64,000 nt of DNA, taken from Pseudofabraea citricarpa (lineage: Eukaryota; Ascomycota; Leotiomycetes; Helotiales; Dermateaceae). The stretch lies in NCBI GenBank assembly GCA_029641185.1, contig JAPWGK010000032.1, positions 372,001 through 436,000 on the forward strand, given 5' to 3'. Below the pieces are notes generated by a model that did not search any database, had not been told where the DNA came from, and saw only the letters and a list, made by a program, of their open reading frames with translations. Shown one piece after another: positions 24,185 through 37,228 of this stretch (position 1 is its first letter; each line of letters starts with the position of its first letter). Position numbers and translations under genes: made by a program.

Positions 24185-24963
24185 AGTAAACCCAACACAA
24201 CACCTCACCCTACCAAAGCCAGCTTCGGCGCTCGCCCCGGCCCACTGTGCGTGACCCCATTACCAGGAAAGAATTCGAGCAGGACCGTCGCCCTTCAGGG
24301 CCCAACACTCCTCGTCTTTGTTTCCGTGTCTCAAAAGCAAGCGTCAGGTTCCTCCTGTTGCCATTCGCAATCCTGTTGTCATCTCTTCTTCTCAAGCCGA
24401 ATCTCTCACCAAAAGAAGAAAGAATCCCAGTTTCGTAATTGGTTGCCACGCCCATCTGAAAGCTCTGGACTCTGCCTCGTGATGGCCCTTGCTACTGCTC
24501 CCCCTGTGGTTCACTCCTTCAAACTTGCTTCTCAGGGGTTGGGTTCAGACTGTTGGGGGGAGAATTGTACCGTTCTGATGGCTGCTTTGAATATGTGAGT
24601 ATGTGGGTTGATGGTATCTATCTATTTGTCAATCGTAGAAAGTAAATAGTTGGATATGTTTGAAAGTGCCTATACCATTCCGCAAGCATCTCATTTCAAT
24701 ACTCATCCACCTTACTCTTCATGAATCATGTACTTTTAATATACTGAAATAATCTCCTATTCCCATTGAGCCTCAGCCAAGTTCTGTCTGTCTGATGTCT
24801 GCTTCCTACTCTACAAAAACGCTATTGTGGGTCTCGCTCCTCTCATAAGCCACCAAAGCCAGCAACGCCAGAGACCACCGAGCCAATAGCAAGAAACGCC
24901 GCAGAAAACTTTACCACCTAATCATCACACATTCCATCGTTACCCCAGCCCCCTGCATGTCAC

Positions 24964-27900
24964 TCAAGTTCCACGGAACAAAAATTGCATGTCTTCCGGT
25001 GTCAGACTCTCCATTGCACTCTCATCAGCATTGATGGTCGAATTGATCATGTTTGCCTTCTTCTCTTGGAGGAGAACCATTCTAGACTCAACCGAATCCT
25101 CAATACACAAGCGAGTGATAGAACAGGGGCGGGTTTGGCCAATACGATGGCAACGATCAGCAGATTGCCACTCTGCAGCTGGGTTCCACCAGGGATCAAC
25201 GATGAAAACCTTCGAGGCTTCTGTGAGGTTCAAAGCAACACCGCCAGCTTTGAGCGAGACCAAGAAGCATTCAACATTGACATTCGTCATGAAGTGATTA
25301 ATAGAGCTTTGACGTTGAGCTGGTGTCATGCTACCATCCAAAAGAACGGTTGTAATACCAGCACGTCGTAGACGCCATTCAACAAGTTGAAGCATCGTCG
25401 TAAATTGACTGAAAATGATTGACTTTGTTGAGGAGTTCTTCGATCGAAGCTCATGGAGGTTGTGAACAAGTGCCTCAATCTTGGATGATGAAGTCCAGTT
25501 TTCCATCTTGATTCGGTTGATGATAGAAGACTTCTTGACCATTTGCTCATCCTGCTCAATATCAGGCTGTTCGAGATCAATGCTGAGAGGAATATGGCAT
25601 TGGGGACAATCTGGTTCATCTAAAGAAATGTTAGAGCTACTCCAACACGTTCAGACGAAAGAACTTACCAGATGATTTCAGATAATTCTTGGCACATTCA
25701 CGACAAAAGTCGTGCTTGCAAGCCGATCTGATAGCTTCTTCTGCCGTTTCATCGCAGATACAACAGACAAGAACATTTTGACCGCCTTCGGTATTCTTCT
25801 TCAGAATGAGATCTGGATGATCAGCAACTTGACGCATCTGCATGATCAAACCGAAGATATTGGCATAATTATTGAGAAGTACACCCTGAGCGACATATGT
25901 CTCGAATTTTCGGGTACCGTTGTTCATGATACTACCTGCAAAGTCGTTCTCTTCTTCGCCGAAGAAATGACGGTCAACATATATCTCCTTTGCTGGTAAC
26001 TCCATTGCAGCGGAATGGTCCCGCTTAACACGGCGAAGCATAAAACGATCTGTAAGGAGGCGCAACTTTCGGAAGGCTTCCTGGCCAGGTCCCTTGTTGC
26101 CGAATTTTTGAATAGGATTTAGCAACTCCTGATTGAAGACAGAAACATGCTGCATGCCACTGTGATTACAACCAGTGCAGCGATTATCGGCGTTCATCTC
26201 CCAGTTGAGTGTAGAACAGGGGCATTGCTTGCAGAAATAACAGGCGAAAGGACGAATATCGAGGAATCGAATAAGCGAGAAGAATTCGCCGATACGGTTC
26301 TGCAAAGGAGTACCAGAAAGGCACCACTTGTGATCGGCCTTGAGTGCGAAACATGCCTTAGCAGATCCGGTAGTTCGTTGCTACGAACTTATTAGTTTGT
26401 TGCTACAATGTGGTATGTGAAATTCTTACCTTGATATTATGAGCTTCGTCAAGAATGACTCTGTGGAAATGAATCTGGTGAATAACACTCTTCTCCTTGT
26501 GAAGCCCACCTTTGCGCTTGAATCCCTTCTCTTGTTTTCGATACATCGACTCAAGACTGTTGTATGACATGAGGATGACATTATACTTCATGAGATCGGC
26601 TTTGGTCATCGTCTTGGTCTTTGAATTCTGACCGTGGAAAACAAATGTCTTCAATGTTCCATCTGTGTAATCGGCTATTTCCTGTTGCCACTGCATCAGA
26701 GCCACAGGAGGAATGAGAACGAGAGAAGGTTGTTTTGCTGGCCAGTCCGACATGATGAGAGAAACAGCTTGGATAGTCTTGCCCATTCCCATCTCATCAC
26801 CTAACAAACCACCACCCCACTCTGTCTTTTCCATGCCTTTCATCCAGCTAAGACCTTCGAGCTGGAAAGGTTTAAGTTCTCGGTTAATTGTCTTTGGCTG
26901 CTCGGCCTTGTTCAAAATTACCTTAGGCAAGGCTTCGAGGTCCTGCCACATCGTGTGAAGTTCGGGGTGGTGTAGCTCAAGACGAGCGCGTTCTTGTCTC
27001 CCTCGTCTGCTCCCTCGGTCTTCAAGCAAGTTGATTGTTCGTCGGCCTCTGGCTGTTGTGGTGCGACGGGGCGCGACGCCTACTGATGGCACATTCACGT
27101 CTCCATCGTCATCGGTCACGAAGTCAGAAAAGCCAGATTCATCATCACTTGCTCCTTGGTAATATATGTTTTCATCACCAAGCTCGTCGACAGGTGTACC
27201 AAGACTGGAGAGAGTGGAACTAGCTTCGGTATCTTCTCTCTTAAATCTTGACTTAGATCTCGTTTCCTTGCTAGCGAAAAACTTGGATCTAGAAGAAGTA
27301 GCAGCGTTTGGGCGTGCAGGAACCTTGAATTTCTGTCCACTGCGTGATGCTATCGACTTCATAGTCGCAACAGCTCGAGCACGTGATCCGAGAGTAGCGA
27401 GTGGAACGTCAGATTCCGAGTCATCCAATTTAAAGTCATCGTCACCATTAGTATCCTCCTCACTGTCCAGGACTTCTTTTTTAGTGGTGGTGGTTGAAGC
27501 ATTGAATTTAACCTCGTTGGTACCGTTGGGATCAAGTTCGACTTTGACCTTCTTAGAGGCAGAAGCGGCAGCCTTCTTCGGCTTTGTGGGTGCTGATCCT
27601 CGTGCTCCTCGAAGCGGGATATCCATGTCCATCAGATCATCATCTTCACTCATTGAGTCTGCGATGTAATTGGACCTTGACAAAGCGCTTCGAGCCGTGC
27701 GTGGGGTTCTTCTCGGTGCTATAGCTGTGCTCATGAGGCGGGCTTGCTTGTTTTCTTGAGCTTGTAGACTTCTGGCAATTTTGGCATCAGCAGAAGCTAA
27801 ATCGTCCTCATCTTCGTCATCGGAACCCCCTCTCTTTCTCTTGGTGCCCCGATCTAGCGAGTACTGACTATCGCGGAGGGCTTGAATGCGTGCGGTGGTT

Positions 27901-28394
27901 TCGATTGGAATGTCCATGGCTGTAGAAGGACGCGCTCGACCAGGTCGACGCTTGGGTGCAGGTGCAGGTGCAGGTGCAGGCTTGGGTATGGACTCAATCT
28001 GCGGTGTTGCAAAAGCACTTGTGGCTGGGGTGGAATAACCTGTGCTCTCGGCATCTTCTCCGGCGGTTGAGGTTGAGGACAACGATGCACGGCCAGCAGT
28101 GTCCCTCCCCTTCTCTAGACTCGTAGCTTTTGCGGGCTTGGAGTCTCCAACACCGTCGAAGCTTGGGGCGCTTTCTGCAAGTCTTGATGGAGGTTTGATA
28201 TCGGAAGCAGCTGCAAAACGACTTGATCTTCTCGTAGCTAGTTGGCATATGTTAGCATCTAAAAGAGGAGAGGAGTGTGCGACGCAGTATCGCGCACATC
28301 AGATGTAGAGAGCACACATACAAGAGGCTCTTGAGCTTGCAGGACTAACTGTGTCGTCCTCGACTACTTTTCGCGGTCTGCCACGCGGTGCCAT
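24964..28394 (-). CDS. RAD16: RAD16-type SNF2 ATPase with RING finger, global-genome nucleotide excision repair
   Basis: Exons 28394-28322, 28237-26430, 26380-25669 and 25619-24964 encode 1082 residues. The N-terminal 400 residues are low complexity and charged (includes PAPAPAPAP). SNF2 motif I is DEMGMGKT at about residue 505, the Walker B box is DEAH at 621, and a C3HC4 RING finger (CCICDET...CKHDFCREC) lies near residue 835, between the two helicase lobes. Motif VI is [19 protein letters not shown] inserted between SNF2 lobes is diagnostic of Rad16/Rad5-like proteins; the order and the RAD7 neighbour make it Rad16. With Rad7 it forms the nuclear complex that finds UV damage in non-transcribed DNA and, with a cullin, ubiquitylates partners. 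The start ATG follows a short basic AT-hook-like segment (APRGRPRKV). Confidence 0.95.
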
Positions 28395-29229
28395 GGTCGC
28401 GGCTGCGGGTGATGAGTGTGAATAAGAAGAGGAGGAGTCGGTAAGAGAACAATTAGACAATATTAACAAAGAATGCGGCTGGAAGTGCTTCGAAAGTTGC
28501 ACGCCCCCAGTTGTGTTGTTGTGTTTGCTGGCGCAGGCAACCAACCGACAGGCAACCAGCGGGGTTGAAACTGTCGCAATTGGCTTCGCGGAAGAGGCTG
28601 GATCAACAGCAGGATCTCAATCGAAGGGAATTCTCCTTTCTTTCTGTCATCTATAGAGCAGGAGAAGAGCAGCTGCTCATAATTGACGCGATGAGGTAGA
28701 AAGTGGTGATGGAAGAATGGGAGGTTGAAAAAAGAAAGAAGTCGTTCGCCACCCCCTTGAGCTTATCTTCTGATGAGTCGTGTCTGAAAAAAGAAAGCGC
28801 GTCTCAAGATCGGGTGTTCACGTGACTGGAAGTGGTCTATGGCTGCCTGTTCCTCGCCCACCACCACTCGAATCTTATTCCCCTTTTCCATACGCCCTTT
28901 CACAGAGATTCTTCCGCCAACACAGAGGGATCTGGAAGCATTTCAAGAGTGTGGAGATCAATTGTCGACATTTCTCCAAAACCACTTTATCCAGCGTGTT
29001 GCGGGCGCATGGTCTCTGATTGGTGGACGACGATAAGGGATTGTATTGGCGCGACTCCCTGAGAACCAATTCTCTGCAACAGGAAACACAAAAGATCAAC
29101 AGCTTCTTCCCTTCAGCAGAGTGCAAAGTGCATAGATCTACCTACAAACACGAATCTTGAGTTGTTCTCCAGCAGCGCTTCTTTTGAATCCCAACACCTG
29201 CAACATCGATCTACGTTGCGCCCGACAAG
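28395..29229. promoter_or_regulatory. Shared bidirectional promoter of RAD16 and RAD7
   Basis: These 835 bp separate the two divergent start codons and contain no convincing gene. A CACGTG box is at 28819-28824. Co-expression of the two complex partners is the natural inference. Confidence 0.75.
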
Positions 29230-31242
29230 ATGTAAGTTAATGCAAGCCTCTCCCTCAGCAACAAGAATCGATGCTAACGGTGATCCCACAGGGCGCCTAC
29301 GAAGAGATCTAGTCGTGCGAGCACATCGAATACGCACATCCCTCCTCCTCCTCCCACGACTGCTCCCATCGTCCCTCCTGCCAATGCAGTACCTCCAGCT
29401 GCTGCTCAACTGCCGACCATGGCTCCGCCAGTCACAATTGCTCAGCGTGCCATGCGTCAGATCAGAGGACCACAATCGGCTTTGACGGACTTTCTAGCTT
29501 CCCACAATATCAGTGCCAACCAGATTCGACATGATGCGAATGCTAGGCGTGCGGCGGCCGCAGCTGCTGAAGGAAATGAGGATGAGAACTCGCTTCCTTC
29601 GCCAACGTCGGATCCCGAGCCGGTGTCCAAACGGAAGAAGGAGTCTAAAGCACAAGAAAAGAAACGAAAGCAAGCCGAGGAGAAAGCAATTGCCAAAATC
29701 AAAGCCTCTAAGAGATTTCAACGCCAAAGACGAGCGTATGGATCAGACGACGAGGTGACCGATGAAGATGAAGCGGCTCGTGCCATTTTCGAGGAGAGCA
29801 TGGCTCCAATTCCTGGCCAGATGGAAAATTGTGAAATCTGCGACAAGAGATTTACTGTCACGGGATATAGTCGGACTGGACCAGATGGAGGCCTACTCTG
29901 CCCGAAGTGTACCAAGGATCTAGACAACGAAGATGGTGCTGCAAGAAAGAAGCGAAAGGTCGCCCACACCAACAAGCGAAGACAGATTCAAAGCAACCTT
30001 CTTGATGGAATCTATCCAGGTGCCAAGGACCTCGTCACATTATGTGTCGAGGCCCTCGCGAAGAACGTCGACATGGCTGATGATTTTGGAGATTTACCTA
30101 CTCCTTTGGTTGACAGATTGGCTGCCATTTTGAGCAAGAAACGATTGATGAATCCCAATACGCTCAACCTATTCCTTCAACCTGGTTCAGATACTGTCAC
30201 AATCTATGATGGATCAAAGCTATCATCCGATGATTACATCCGCATCTTCCAAATTGTGCCAACAGTCAAGTTCCTCCGCGTCCGCAATTGCGTTCATTTT
30301 AAGAATAAGGTCATGGATCATCTGCTAGGAACAACAGTACTTCTTGAAAGTTTTAGCATTCATGGTGCCAACCTTATTGATGATGACCGATGGGACAGGT
30401 TTCTCAACGAGAAGGGTCAGAGCTTAAAGGCTCTGAAGGTGTATCATACCGATGGTCACTTTGGAGATGAGCAGATTCAGCTTCTCCCAGTTACTTGCCC
30501 AGATCTACAACGACTCAAGATTTGTCATAACCAAAAGGTCAAAGACGCAGGTATAAAACACATTGCGAAGCTTAGCAATCTCCAGCACCTCGGTCTCGAG
30601 ATTAAGGAGACAACCTCTTCTGAAAGCTATGTCGAAATTCTCAACTCTATTGGCCCAGGTCTCAAGACACTGTCTCTGGCAACGGTTCCTCTTATCGATG
30701 ACACTGTTCTACAGGCAATACATGATAACTGCCAAAATATTTCGAAGCTTCGGGTCACTGATAACCAAGTTCTGACTGATGCTGGATTCGCATCTCTTTT
30801 CACAAATTGGTATAATCATCCCTTGAACTTCATCGACTTTCATCAGTGTCGTCACCTCGATGCTTCAAATCCTCGTGACAACCCTGACGGAATTGGCTTC
30901 GGCTCCCTTGGCTTCGAGGCAATGATGGCACACTCTGGATCAGCTCTACGATACTTGAACATCCATTCGTGTCGTCACATCTCATTAGAGAGTTTTGAAA
31001 GGGTTTTTGCAGAAGACAAGAAGTATCCTGATCTGCAGAATATCGATTCGTCTTTCTGCCATCAACTCAATGACTTTGTCGTCGGTAGCATCTTCCGAAG
31101 CTGCCCAAGCCTTAAGACGTTGAAGGTCTTTGGATGTTTTGGGGTGAAGGACGTCAAGGTTCCCAAGGGCAAGATCTTGATCGGTATGCCGAATGCTCTG
31201 GGAATGCAGATTGAGGGTGATTTTGATGATGTGGCTATTTGA
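29230..31242 (+). CDS. RAD7: RAD7-type leucine-rich repeat protein, global-genome nucleotide excision repair
   Basis: The start codon is split by an intron: AT at 29230-29231, then GTAAGT...CCACAG (29232-29291), then G at 29292. Translation then begins MAPTKRSSRAS and runs 650 residues to 31242. A Pro-rich segment and a long basic/acidic region (about residues 90-170) precede a four-Cys cluster (CEIC...CPKC, starting at residue 181), which is characteristic of Rad7. The rest is a series of leucine-rich repeats (for example LQRLKICHNQKVKDAGIKHI). The known Rad7 partners with Rad16 and bridges to a cullin-Elongin ubiquitin ligase; the LRRs act as a substrate-recognition scaffold. A start at 29419 would lose the first 43 residues. 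Confidence 0.93.
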
Positions 31243-33857
31243 GTAGCTTCGGGTTCTGCGTGGTTGGTTAGGTTCGGTCCATGGTGGTCGCTTATGACTC
31301 CCGAAAAGTAAAACGAAACGACATACATGAATCCACGGCGTTCTTCGGGGTTGGCTATTCTCTTTCCTTGCCTTCTTGTATAGCTACTCCGGTCTGTAGA
31401 TGGATAACACCAGCTGGTTCTTCTTTTCTTCTTCTTTTCCGCCTTGTTAGATTATATATTAAATACCGTCCTGAAATCAAAAGTATTTCTGGCAAATCTG
31501 AATAAGTACTTGCAAGTGATCTTTAATTAATAAATCGATCTAATTATCTTTACAAATAAAATCAGATACTAAATCGTATAGAGTCACATAGGTTCTCAGT
31601 ATGTAAAATTATATTATAACAGAAACTCGAAAAGATACCTGAAATTATAAATCAAATTCCTTTCAAAGATATTTACGTTATTATTATTTTATTATTTTTT
31701 ATGAGTGAGAGTTTTCGAGAAGAAAAAATTTCTCGGGAAGAGATGCCTTACACTTTGCATGTGCTTAACAAAGTTGAAAATCATTACAGATATCAAGTTT
31801 TGATATTTTGTAATCAGATTAAATAACTCAAAGTTAAAATCAGTTAATTCTATAAGAGTATATCCTATGCTTTTCTTCTAACCCTACTATTCTTACTAAA
31901 ACCTATACCAATCTTTCATCATATGTCTCTGATCATACTTTAGATATACTACCCATTACATCAGAACTTACTCTAGAGCAAATCCCAAAGTCAAAATGAC
32001 CGCAAATACAGAAAAGACGCGACCACATTACATCACAAGACGACAGATTATGCATAGCATTAAACATTAAGCGACGAAGCCGACCAACCAACCGAGGATT
32101 ACCCAATGCTCGAGCCGCCTTCGAAACAAGAAAGGCACCCCTGTGCAGCGACTGAATCAAGCACCAACGGCGACCCGCCGACTAGAACCAAGACAGATCC
32201 CGGACCAATGAACCCCCCGTCTGGGTGAGCATTGAGCAGAGGTTAAAAGAGAGAAAGGGGGGAGAAGAAGAGTCCAAGCCAAAGCCGAAGTGGAGGACGG
32301 TTTAGAGACAGGACTCCACTTCGGTAGATGACGACGACCCAGTTTTAGCTTCAGCCCTCAGGCTCCGACTCGCACGCGCGACTACTGCACATACTGTACA
32401 TCTCCGCATTCAGCCCTATACCCTGGATGGCGATCATGTCGAGAAAAGAGTCAAGTGCTTAATAGAATCGCGGTATAGCCCTTTTGCGAAAGCTTGCGTT
32501 CGCGACGTTTCATAGCTGCATTTTCGCTGAGGAGGTGAAGTCGGTAAACCGGCTCTCTGTTCCGATGGGACAGTCTGGGAAGGAAAATGTCTTGGTTCGA
32601 GGGTGTTGTACGTTGTCTTAGTTTTGACGGTCTAGAATGAGTAGTAACTTGTTTTTGTTGCAAGAGTCAGATCGAGCGAGAGTACGATGATGATGGTTCT
32701 AGATTTGGCGCAACGAGATTGCCATTGCGAGTACAAGACAGGTTTCGAAAACCAGATCTTATGCCATGTCTGCTCGCTTGAATTATACAGTCCACTGCTG
32801 CATCTTCTAGAAGCCGCCACAGCCCCCATCTGAAAATATCTCCTGCCGCTGGTTGCTTGGGTGAGAAGGTGGAGTGACCCATTTCTCTCATATGTGTAAG
32901 GCTGAGCTGAGTTCATCCCAGTCATGGTTGAAACGTCACAGTGCACAAACGGGTTAAGCATTCTCTCCGCAATGCACGTGACGCGATAAGTGGACAAGTC
33001 CACGAGTGGTTCAGATTGCATAAGAGGAATCCATTTTTTTTGGGGCAGGTGAGTATAATTTCTAAGGCTGAGTTCTTTCTAGAACCAATAAGAACCGGTT
33101 TGCGGGACATTTATTCTCGTCGTCGTCCGAATTCGTGCTGTTTGATCGACAACTCTATGGCATGATCGAAACTCTTCAGCCTCAGTACTCGGTTCGGGTC
33201 GCTTAGCTTTTCCCCTACCCTTCCGCACTTGACACTGAGTTCCCATGACACCATACAACCACAATGTTTCTTGCGGCATCCTTGCGCCGTCTCCTCACTC
33301 GGAGCTTTTTCTCTAAGACATGTCTTGGGGAATTGGGTTAGGCTTGTTTTTTGAGGGGCCGCTCTCGCTCGCTCTATGGCTCTCGTCCACTTTTACATGG
33401 GCCATTCCGACCCAGCCTTCTCAGATCTTACGTCTCCTCATGAACGCGTACCTCTCTAGCTAGGTCTCTTATGCTTCTATCGTGGGATGTGGAGGACAGG
33501 GCTGAGGACTGTTTGGATTTGCATCAGAGAGACTCAGGCACAAAAATAGGATGTGATGATGATGTGGATAACCGACGAAGAGAGGAGCATCAAGCGACGA
33601 ACCAAGAGAGCTTTAGAATTCTTACTTAAAGAGAGAGCAGGACGACCAGAAAGAATTCCTTCCTCACCCTCATCATCCTTCTCTTTTCTTACAGTCTCAT
33701 TTTCCTGTTTCTCTATCTCATTCTCATCTCTTTTGATAACTCTCTCTCATCAATCATCTCTTCGGCATAATCAACTCTTTTCTCTATCTCTCTCTCTCTA
33801 TACTTTTTTCATTGGTATTTTCTATACTCTCCTCGATAAAAATCGCCTATTTTCAAT
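31243..33857. other. Intergenic, no secure gene
   Basis: 31500-31950 is AT-rich with long A/T runs and may be mutated repeat DNA. 32000-33500 has normal composition with short overlapping ORFs but no recognisable protein. 33640-33850 is a CT-rich tract typical of strong fungal promoters, just before the PAN-repeat gene. Confidence 0.5.
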
Positions 33858-36106
33858 ATGTATTGTGCTTTCACCGCCAGCGTTCTCGCAGCTTCGGCAC
33901 TCTTCGGTGCATCGGCAGCTTCTCCCATCCAAGCCCGAGACGTCTGCGGAGCTGCTCCAACTGGAGCAACTAGCCAGACTCCCTTACAGCAGCCAACTGG
34001 AATCAGTAAGTCTCCTCACAAGAGCACTAGCCACATAGAAAAGACTAACATTCTCCAGCCACTGCCTCAAGCTGCGCAACCCAATGCCAAGCTAATTCCT
34101 CTTGCTTGTCGTTCCTGTTCGGTCTTGTCGATGGAGTCGACAAGTGCATGCTCTACTCTGTAGCTGCTTCTTCGCTTCCTCCTCAGACCAACTTGGTTGC
34201 TTATGATATTGGTTGCTCAACCTTCCCTTCCGTCGTTCCAACCACCTCCAACCCTACTGGGGTTGAGCAGACTTCTGGTAGCAACACCAATACCGGAAGC
34301 AACACTGGAAGCACCACGAACACTGGTGACAATGCCAACACGGGTTCCAACACCGGAAGCACCACCAACACTGGTAACACTGGTAGCACTACCAACACTG
34401 GCAGTACCACAAACACCGGTGATAACACCAACACTGGAAGCACCACCAACCAAGGAACCGATACCAACACCAACACTGGTGCTCAGACTGGCTCCCAAGG
34501 AGGCAACCAACGCCGTCAACAACAGCAACAACAACCAACCCACGATAACCCCCAGAACACCGTCCCATCCGGAGCCCAAACGCTAGCTCAGCCACAGGTT
34601 AATGACCTTAATGCCTGCTTGGCAGCCTGCAAGGGCAACTCCGGTTGTGTAGCCTACACATTCGTTTCGGGCCAGTGCAAGCTATTCGGCCCAGCTTCAT
34701 CCAAGAAGATGATCCGCCAACAACAGCAACAGCAAGAGCCTACACACGACAACCCCCAGAACACTGTGCCATCTGGAGCACAGACTCTCGCGCAGCCACA
34801 GGTTAATGACCTTAATGCCTGCCTGGCGGCTTGCAAGGGCAACTCTGGATGCGTCGCCTACACTTTCGTTTCGGGCACGTGCAAATTATTCGGGCCAGCT
34901 ACATCCAAGAAGATGGCTCGCCAGCAACAACAGCCATCTCACGATAATCCTCAAAATACTGTCCCATCCGGTGCTCAGACACTTGCTCAACCTCAAGTCT
35001 CGGATTTGAACGCCTGCCTCGCCGCTTGCAAGGGTAACTCCGGATGCGTCGCTTATACCTTCGTCTCTGGCACTTGCAAGCTCTTTGGCCCAGCAACCTC
35101 CAACAAGATGGCTCGCCAGCAACAGCAGCCATCTCACGATAATCCTCAGAACACCGTCCCTTCTGGTGCTCAGACGCTCGCTCAGCAACAGGTCACTTCC
35201 CTCGACGCTTGTCTCGCTGCTTGCAAGGGTAACTCTGCCTGCGTCGCTTACACTTTCGTCTCTGGCACCTGCAAGCTTTTCGGTCCCGCCAGCCAGAAGA
35301 TGATCCGTCAGCAACAGGCCCAACAACCTAGCCATGACAGTCCCCAAAACATGGTTCCTTCTGGAGCTGCTACTCTTGCTCAACCCCAGGTCTCTTCTCT
35401 CGATGCCTGCCTTTCAGCATGCAAAGGTAATTCCGGCTGTGTCGCTTACACTTTCGTCTCTGGCACCTGCAAGCTCTTCGGTCCCGCTAGCCAGAAGATG
35501 ATTCGTCAACAGCAACAGCCCAGCCACGACAGCCCTCAAAACATGGTTCCATCAGGCGCTGCTACCCTCGCTCAACCCCAAGTTTCCTCGCTCGACGCTT
35601 GCTTGTCAGCATGCAAAGGCAACTCCGGCTGTGTGGCATATACCTTCGTCTCTGGAACATGCAAGCTCTTCGGGCCAGCCAACCAAAAGATGATCCGTCA
35701 ACAACAGCAACCCAGCCACGACAACCCTCAAAACATGGTTCCTTCAGGCGCCGCTACCCTAGCTCAACCCCAAGTTTCCTCGCTCGACGCTTGCTTGTCA
35801 GCATGCAAAGGCAACTCCGGCTGCGTAGCATACACCTTTGTCTCAGGCACTTGCAAGCTCTTCGGTCCTTCTTCTGGATCCAACCAGAAGATGGCTCGCC
35901 AGCAACAATCTCAAGAGCCCACCCACGACAACCCCCAAAACGCCGTCCCCTCCGGTAACCCTTCGCCCATTGCGCAGCCAGCCGTCAGCGACTTGAACGC
36001 ATGCTTGGCTGCTTGCCAGGGCAACTCGGGCTGCGTCGCATATACTTTCGTTTCTGGCACCTGCAAGCTCTTCGCCGCTACGCAGGGAAAGAAGTTGAGA
36101 GTCTAG
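33858..36106 (+). CDS. Secreted protein with eight PAN-like Cys repeats
   Basis: Exon 1 (33858-34005) and exon 2 (34059-36106) encode 731 residues. A signal peptide (MYCAFTASVLAASALFGASA) is followed by a Cys-containing module (SSCATQC...CLSF), then a linker of TNTGS-type repeats (about residues 125-200). Eight modules of 63-69 residues follow. Each contains C-x3-C-x5-C-x9-C within LNACLAACKGNSGCVAYTF and ends in CKLFGPA. The pattern matches PAN_4/Apple-type modules, which bind carbohydrate or protein. Modules are separated by Gln-rich hinges ending KM(I/A)RQQQ, with a single basic residue rather than a Kex2 KR pair. A CT-rich promoter suggests strong expression. Wall-associated adhesin or host-interaction protein is an inference; I recognise no named gene. 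Confidence 0.85.
34538..36103 (+). repeat. Coding tandem repeat array, eight units of about 196 bp
   Basis: Units encode the PAN-like modules. Units 6 and 7 share long identical DNA stretches, including silent positions, whereas units 1 and 8 differ more. This indicates recent duplication or conversion inside the array. Confidence 0.9.
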
Positions 36107-37228
36107 AGCGAGCGCTGCAGAATACGATTTTCCTTGGTCGGTCGGATTGCAATAAAAAAAATACGTGGCGGGTTTTCTTTTGTCTTGGTTGGGATAGCAT
36201 AGCATGGTCGGGTTTTGGTCTTGGATGATGGGTTTTGCGTCTTGTCTTTTCGGTTTTGCTTTTGCTTTTGGGTTTGCCTTGTGCTTTATAACGGTCGCTA
36301 CTCTCTATATGTATCTATGCATCTTGCTTTAAGCAAGCAGCAATCAATGAATGAGGATTCTATTGCTTTTATACCACGTCCCTTGAGCATTATTGGATTG
36401 TGATTTTTAAAACAAAAAACCAAATGCTTTTGGGACTTCTCTTCCTGTAGATCAATTTAGGATACTACGTGAAGTGATGGCTCGATTAATTTTCAAAGTT
36501 AGATGGAGTACAGGTTATTTACACCTCTTGTGACAAGCGAAACAACGACAATTTTGTGCGAAGACTACAACATTAGAGAAATCTTGCCATTTCAATGAGA
36601 AGTCACGTAGGTATTCAAGGACATTTTTTATAGAACTGTTTCGACCTGTCCGGAAGTGGCCATTATACTCTGTGTGAGACGTCCTCAGAGATAGTACATC
36701 ACAATAGCCCCATTGTTGGAAAAGACCATTAGCTATCTTCTATGAGAAATATCGTCTGAATTCACTATAATATCTGTGTCCTGCCACACATTTATATTTC
36801 AATCTATTTCGACTTAGCATCGGATTCTTTGATATAACTACCGCCCCCTCAGCTGGAATGGTATATACAAGGCTTTGATGATATAACTTTGGACAGGCAT
36901 ATATATCTGAAGATCTAGGCAGTATATTCTATATTAGATTAGTAATAATTTCTCTCTGTTCCTCCACTTAAGTTCTCACTCGGATAACGCCAGATGGATA
37001 AAGTTCCTGTACTTGGTGCAGGTAGCGCTCAGACTATTTTGTACAAGTTAACCTATTATAAAACGCAAAATCTTTAACGCGCTTTGTTCTAGTATAAAAA
37101 GAGTAGGTTTTAGAGATTCTAGAAAGGCTGAGAACAGAGAACCATCTGGTGACTGAAAAGTGACTAGTAACGCGAAGATATTTATAATTCCATAAGTGTC
37201 GTTGTATATAATACTTGGCTTTCCGAGC
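36107..37228. other. Intergenic, no gene seen
   Basis: 3' flank of the PAN-repeat gene and of the nucleoside hydrolase (convergent). AT-rich after 36400. No recognisable feature. Confidence 0.5.

Larger units (their letters stand above)
19926..24963. other. Long intergenic stretch, no secure gene
   Basis: About 5 kb. Its left 0.5 kb has diverged repeats around AGCGAGTC. 21300-24100 shows only short ORFs with no motif and alternating AT-rich patches. 24100-24600 holds a C-rich strand, a TATA box and a possible short transcript, but no ATG-started coding frame that I trust. The right end borders the RAD16 3' end. Confidence 0.45.

Noticed and set aside
24210..24598. Overlapping open frames after the TATA box at 24158
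   Set aside because: The longest frames have no ATG start, only GTG or ACG-like codons, and no recognisable domain. A transcript is possible but coding is unsupported.
27116..27669. 167-codon forward ORF inside RAD16
   Set aside because: It is antisense to the low-complexity N-terminal region of RAD16 and has no independent features.
32632..33021. 129-codon minus-strand ORF
   Set aside because: It overlaps other short ORFs, has no domain or signal, and no intron or promoter evidence supports it.
34280..34480. CRISPR-like or non-coding minisatellite
   Set aside because: The regular 12-15 bp repeats encode a TNTGS-type linker in frame within the secreted protein.
34197..35383. Long ORFs in other frames and on the reverse strand of the PAN-repeat gene
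   Set aside because: They are shadows of the repetitive coding array; the repeat phase and cysteine pattern exist only in the main frame.
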